NCBI GenBank assembly: GCA_000697335.1
Contig: JNEM01013923.1
Span: 1-27,535 of the forward strand
DNA: 27,535 bases
Direction: 5' to 3'
DNA from: Conidiobolus incongruus B7586
Lineage: Eukaryota > Entomophthoromycota > Entomophthoromycetes > Entomophthorales > Conidiobolaceae
Under the pieces are notes generated by a model, which worked only from the letters and a program-made list of their open reading frames with translations, did not search any database and had not been told where the DNA came from. This document shows, piece by piece, positions 23,467-27,535 of the stretch (positions are counted from its first letter, which is position 1; each line of letters starts with the position of its first letter). The position numbers were made by a program, and so were the translations under genes.

Positions 23467-23898
23467 AATATTTTGTAATGGATATAAATTTTAATTCAAT
23501 TCGTTGGATTTTGTATCTTTAGATTCTGATTTTATTAATTTAAAAAGTTTTAAAAATTAAAGAAATTGAATTTATTTATAGGTATTGAAAGTAGATTATG
23601 TTAATTAAATCATATATATTAACTAACAAAGAGTAATGTTATAAACATATTATTTATAGCATGCATCATTAATATATAACTTTTGATTTATTTCAATACT
23701 AGTAAAAAACCAATAAAATTGATCCTATCAAAATAAATATTAAATTATTTAATATCAAATGTTGAATATAGAGTTTAAGTTATAAGATTAAAAAAATTTA
23801 CCTTCAATATATATTTCTCTAATTTGTAATTAATTTCATAGAATATATAATTAAATTACTTCATATCAAAGTATGTATAGTAACACAGTGTTCTACAA
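23467..23898. other. Spacer between LTR-like copies A2 and B2
   Basis: About 430 bp of AT-rich DNA with no gene or identifiable internal retroelement sequence. Confidence 0.6.
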
Positions 23899-24322
23899 TG
23901 TTGATGAGGAATAATCTTGTCCATCACTCATGAAACTCTGATTACCACACTGATTTAAGCCACATTGGAGGTACCACATTTTATGAATTGGTTGAACCTA
24001 TCACTCCGCCCGTAAGTTATTCATGTCCACAAAAATCAACAATGGAAACATATAAGATTATCATAAGTGAACTAATAAACACATCTTTCTACCTTCATTT
24101 CAAAAGTATCCAGTCTCTAAGTTTTTCTCATGACACTCGCAAAAGTATTGAGTTGTGAAGAGCGTGAGATATTTGCTTTATTCTGAGTAAGCCATTTTCA
24201 CTTAAATTCGTGAATCCCATTAATTTCCCCTAGTTTTGTGGTAACCTATTGTTTGCCACTGGCGATTCTCCATTTAAGCTCTTAAAACCTATTTCCTCCA
24301 GCGGTTACAGCTGTTAATATCA
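23899..24322 (-). mobile_element. Solo LTR-like fossil, family B, copy 2
   Basis: A 424 bp block, the reverse-complement partner of 18260-18697. On the minus strand it ends CATCAACA at 23899, the best-preserved LTR terminus of the family. The other end is less well kept and no clear target-site duplication is visible. It is a decayed solitary LTR with no internal region next to it. It forms an inverted pair with copy 1 across about 5.2 kb. Confidence 0.6.
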
Positions 24323-25449
24323 TATTGCTTTAAATAATAGAATTTAGTTCATAGATTAATATATTGATTATAAGAAAAATTTGGAATATTAACTATTAAA
24401 GTTATGTGAATTATTATTTTACACTAAGAGATAATATACTATACGTTCAATTCTTTTTTATTCATTTTACTACACATTTTAAATAAATTAAGAAAAAAGA
24501 TAATTGAATTTATACAATTAATGTGAATATAACTAAAACATTATAAATTGAATGGTATTAAGATACATGTAGATAAATTAGTTTTTATATTAATCTATAC
24601 ATTATATATATATTCAATTATAAATACAATATTAATAGATATTGATAAATCTTATTTATTATAATACTAAATATTCTTGTAATAATATTTACTTAAGAAC
24701 AAAAAAATTTAACTAGAATATAATTGATATTATACTCAGTATCTAATTCTATCATATATATGAAATTTCAAATGATTGGTTCATATTTCAGAGAGCAATA
24801 TAATTATTTGAATTAATTCCTAAAAAGTATATGATATCAAAACTTTTACTGTTTCCTAAATTTCCTCTGACCCTAAAACTCAATATTGTTATTTTCAACT
24901 AATAATATTTTGAAAGTAACCAATATTGTAAAAATTATTATAATTCATATGTAAATTAATAAACAATACTATATAATATTTATTAGAAAGAGTACTTTAT
25001 TCAAAAGCTTAATCCAATTACAATATAATAGTAAAAATTTTTGACATTATATTTTAACGAAGTTGATAATGTTAAAATAAAATAAATGGAATTAGGGCTA
25101 ATATATTAATTAAAACGGTATATAGTAAAATTTTCCAGTTAACTAAATTACACTAAATTCGATTGATAATGAAAAAATGAAATAAAGTTTTCAAAATACA
25201 TATTTAAATTATATCTATAAATAATTATTATCAAAATATTTAGGGCTATAGATTACTAATAATTAAATATTCAATATATAAGAAATATAAAGAATTAGAT
25301 AATATAATATCATTCATTCGAATATAATAACCGATAAATAATTACTAGGTTAAATACTTGAATGGAGTTTAATCAATATTCCATCAAAATAGCAAATCAA
25401 TTCAATGACTATAAATAATTATTCAATAATATCTAATATCATATTATAA
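24323..25449. other. AT-rich region downstream of I78 paralog 2
   Basis: No gene, RNA or repeat identified. A small GC-richer patch near 24840-24885 has no readable content. Confidence 0.6.
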
Positions 25450-25818
25450 TCATACACAATACAAGCTTTTAACCGTCCCTCCTGTTACTTTAGAGGAATC
25501 TAATTCAATATTCAATCTGTTAGTTACATAATCATATGTTGCAGGATCTTCTGGACCAAGGACTCGATAAGGTTGTGGAAGTTGAGACTCTGATACAATC
25601 ATATCATCATTCAATCTGAATAATTTTGATTTGGGGTCGTAAGTTGATCCGATAAGCAGATTCCACTTGTCTTTTGGGCAAGTAGGGTCCCATGAGAATC
25701 CAGGGTCAATGATTGGGTTTGTTGGTTGAGGAATAGGGATGGGATCAGGTGTTGAATTCCATTGATTATTGCAAAACCAAGAGAATGAAGGGATTAGGCA
25801 CATATAATTCCAATTCAT
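25450..25818 (-). CDS. I78-family peptidase (elastase-type) inhibitor, paralog 2
   Basis: A 122-residue protein, about half identical to the paralog at 17138 and on the same strand. It keeps the N-terminal cap (NW, C7, P10, FS, FC16, NN, W20), a Pro-rich linker, PIIDPGF (35-41), C47, a DKWNLL block, LPQPYRVLGP, YDYVTNRLNIELD and a terminal cysteine at 121, the expected disulfide partner of C47. It ends YCV instead of the family's usual CG. The frame stays open upstream to an ATG at 25854, but MNWN at 25818 is preferred because the paralog starts there; both have TTCAAA directly before the ATG. No signal peptide is seen from either start. Likely a serine protease inhibitor; target unknown. Confidence 0.85.
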   Translation of the reverse strand: MNWNYMCLIPSFSWFCNNQWNSTPDPIPIPQPTNPIIDPGFSWDPTCPKDKWNLLIGSTYDPKSKLFRLNDDMIVSESQLPQPYRVLGPEDPATYDYVTNRLNIELDSSKVTGGTVKSLYCV

Positions 25819-27535
25819 TTTGAACGATTCATAGATGAATGTGAGATCGACCATATATATATCAGTGGATGTTTATGCGCTAAAAACCATAATTTTGAGT
25901 ACAACATTTGACAATTTTAAATGTATCTACATCAATTTATTGGTTATACTATGGATTGAAATTGATCTTCATCTGATAGTTGAATTAATAATTTATTATG
26001 CATTAGAAATGATATTATTTTGTAGTATTAAATCATATATAGCAAAGTTACAATTTCATTCACTGTTATTAATGAATCCATATATTTGAATACTAGCAAT
26101 TCAAATCATATACAAAATTAAATTAATGGTAATCTCAATATACCTATACTATTGCATTTAAAATTTTTAATATTGAATTAACAATCGAATTGAGAAATTG
26201 TTGTTCATTATAAATTAAAGCATCAAGAATAAATAAAATGATTTCCAGATATATATTCAATTGAATGCAATAGTCATATTTAAAATCAATAATATAGATT
26301 ACTGACGAAAATTTTAATGGTTAAGGAAAAGAAAAATATATAAATTAAGAATATTATTCTTTGCCGAAGACTTTGGAGATAGTAGTATGCTTTTATTTCG
26401 TTTATTATAACATAAGATACATACCTTAAATTGTATATTCAATTACTTGAATATCAAAGTGAATAAATACATATCACAATATATTTTTATTTCGAATACA
26501 AATACCTTTCAACCAAGCTATCTTAAAAATCTAAAGTTCAACAATATGACAATACATCATTTAGTTATATTTTATATTTTAATTCAAAAATATTTTAGAT
26601 GAAAATTCATAAAAATTACATAATTAAATTTATTAGCTTATATATCAACCATAATTGTGAACAGATTAATCATAATCCAAAATTAACCTAATTTACTATA
26701 TTTATCTATTCATGGTGACATAAAAATTATAATATTGATATTATTAAGCAAGAAATCTAATATAAATTACATATTAATTGAAGTAAATTAATAACATTAT
26801 ACTTAATCCGCAATATTGTATATCGATATTTTTGCCTTAAAATCATTAATATATTATTAAGTATTATGTATATATCAAGAATACTTGATATAAATTTTTA
26901 TTTAACAATAATTTTGATTAATTAGGAAAAAAATTGTTTCATTTAATTCCAATTTTAGAATATTTCTGTAAAATAAAAAACTTTAAAAAAATCATTCTCA
27001 CCTGATGTTATTTTTAGCAATACATACTGCATCAAATTTAAAATACCTAAGAGATATGTCAACAGTTAAAAGAATCTAAAATTCTTATTTAAAAGATAAT
27101 ATAATTCTTAATTCTATAAGTTTATAATATTAAAATATAATATACTCTTATTTATATAATTGATAGTTGATATTTGAAATTTGAAATATTCAATCTTATC
27201 CCTTTATTATAATATTATTTGATATAATATGATATTAATATATAAATACAAATATTAAAGAAATATCATGTCATTATATTGTTTAGTATATAATAAAAAG
27301 ATTAAATATACTCATAGTGTCAAATAATATTAATTAATCATTCAAATAAATATTAAAACCATAATATATTTAATTGAATTAATTTATATATATATTATTA
27401 TATATTAACTAATAATATTTAAAATTATTTGAATATAAATCACCAAATATATTAAAGATATATGTATATAGATATCTTTGAAAATATATTAAACAGAATT
27501 AATATTTTTTGAATTTAAGAAAAAATATAATCTTT
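25819..27535. other. AT-rich region upstream of I78 paralog 2
   Basis: It contains the presumed promoter of the second I78 gene. No further gene is supported. The plus-strand open frame at 25835-26089 overlaps the I78 start region and has no recognisable content. Confidence 0.55.

Noticed and set aside
18260-24322. Family B blocks as terminal inverted repeats of one large DNA transposon
   Set aside because: Each block has LTR-like ends of its own, one has a private flanking duplication, and the enclosed DNA contains an unrelated fossil and no recognisable transposase.
25835-26089. Plus-strand 84-codon open frame
   Set aside because: AT-driven composition, no motif, and it overlaps the 5' region of the second I78 gene on the other strand.

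Overview
The window looks like a very AT-rich eukaryotic chromosome segment, most likely fungal. Coding stretches are visibly GC-richer than their surroundings. The one large gene is a class V myosin of fungal type, cut by 15 very short GT-AG introns of 40-60 bp. The intergenic DNA carries decayed Tc1/mariner-superfamily transposons and solo LTR-like repeats. I cannot name the phylum from this sequence alone.

Layout. 1-2875: AT desert. 2876-8310 (minus strand): a complete class V myosin gene. Sixteen exons sum to 4662 nt, giving a 1553-residue protein: SH3-like N-terminus, motor, about six IQ motifs, coiled coil, DIL cargo-binding tail. 8311-10633: AT-rich upstream region. 10634-11182: solo LTR-like fossil, family A. 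About 12807-14376: a Tc1-type DD34E transposon with two nested inverted-repeat pairs; its transposase frame is intact over 339 codons but holds 26 stops, all TAA or TAG. 14821-16103: a mariner D34D transposon on the minus strand with recognisable terminal inverted repeats and TA target duplications. 17138-17512 and 25450-25818 (both minus): two paralogous small proteins of the I78 peptidase-inhibitor (elastase inhibitor) family, sharing a cysteine-containing N-terminal cap. Between them lie two solo LTR-like fossils of family B in opposite orientation (18260-18697 and 23899-24322) and a second family A copy (22925-23466). The rest is AT-rich DNA with a few GC-richer patches I could not identify.

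The functional content is therefore one housekeeping motor gene and a dispersed pair of protease-inhibitor genes set in a transposon graveyard. The changes inferred in the Tc1 transposase are almost all C-to-T or G-to-A, and they favour the dinucleotide changes CpA to TpA and TpG to TpA. That resembles repeat-induced point mutation (RIP) or a similar cytosine-deamination process, which may also help explain the AT-rich intergenic DNA. The myosin and the two I78 genes appear untouched.
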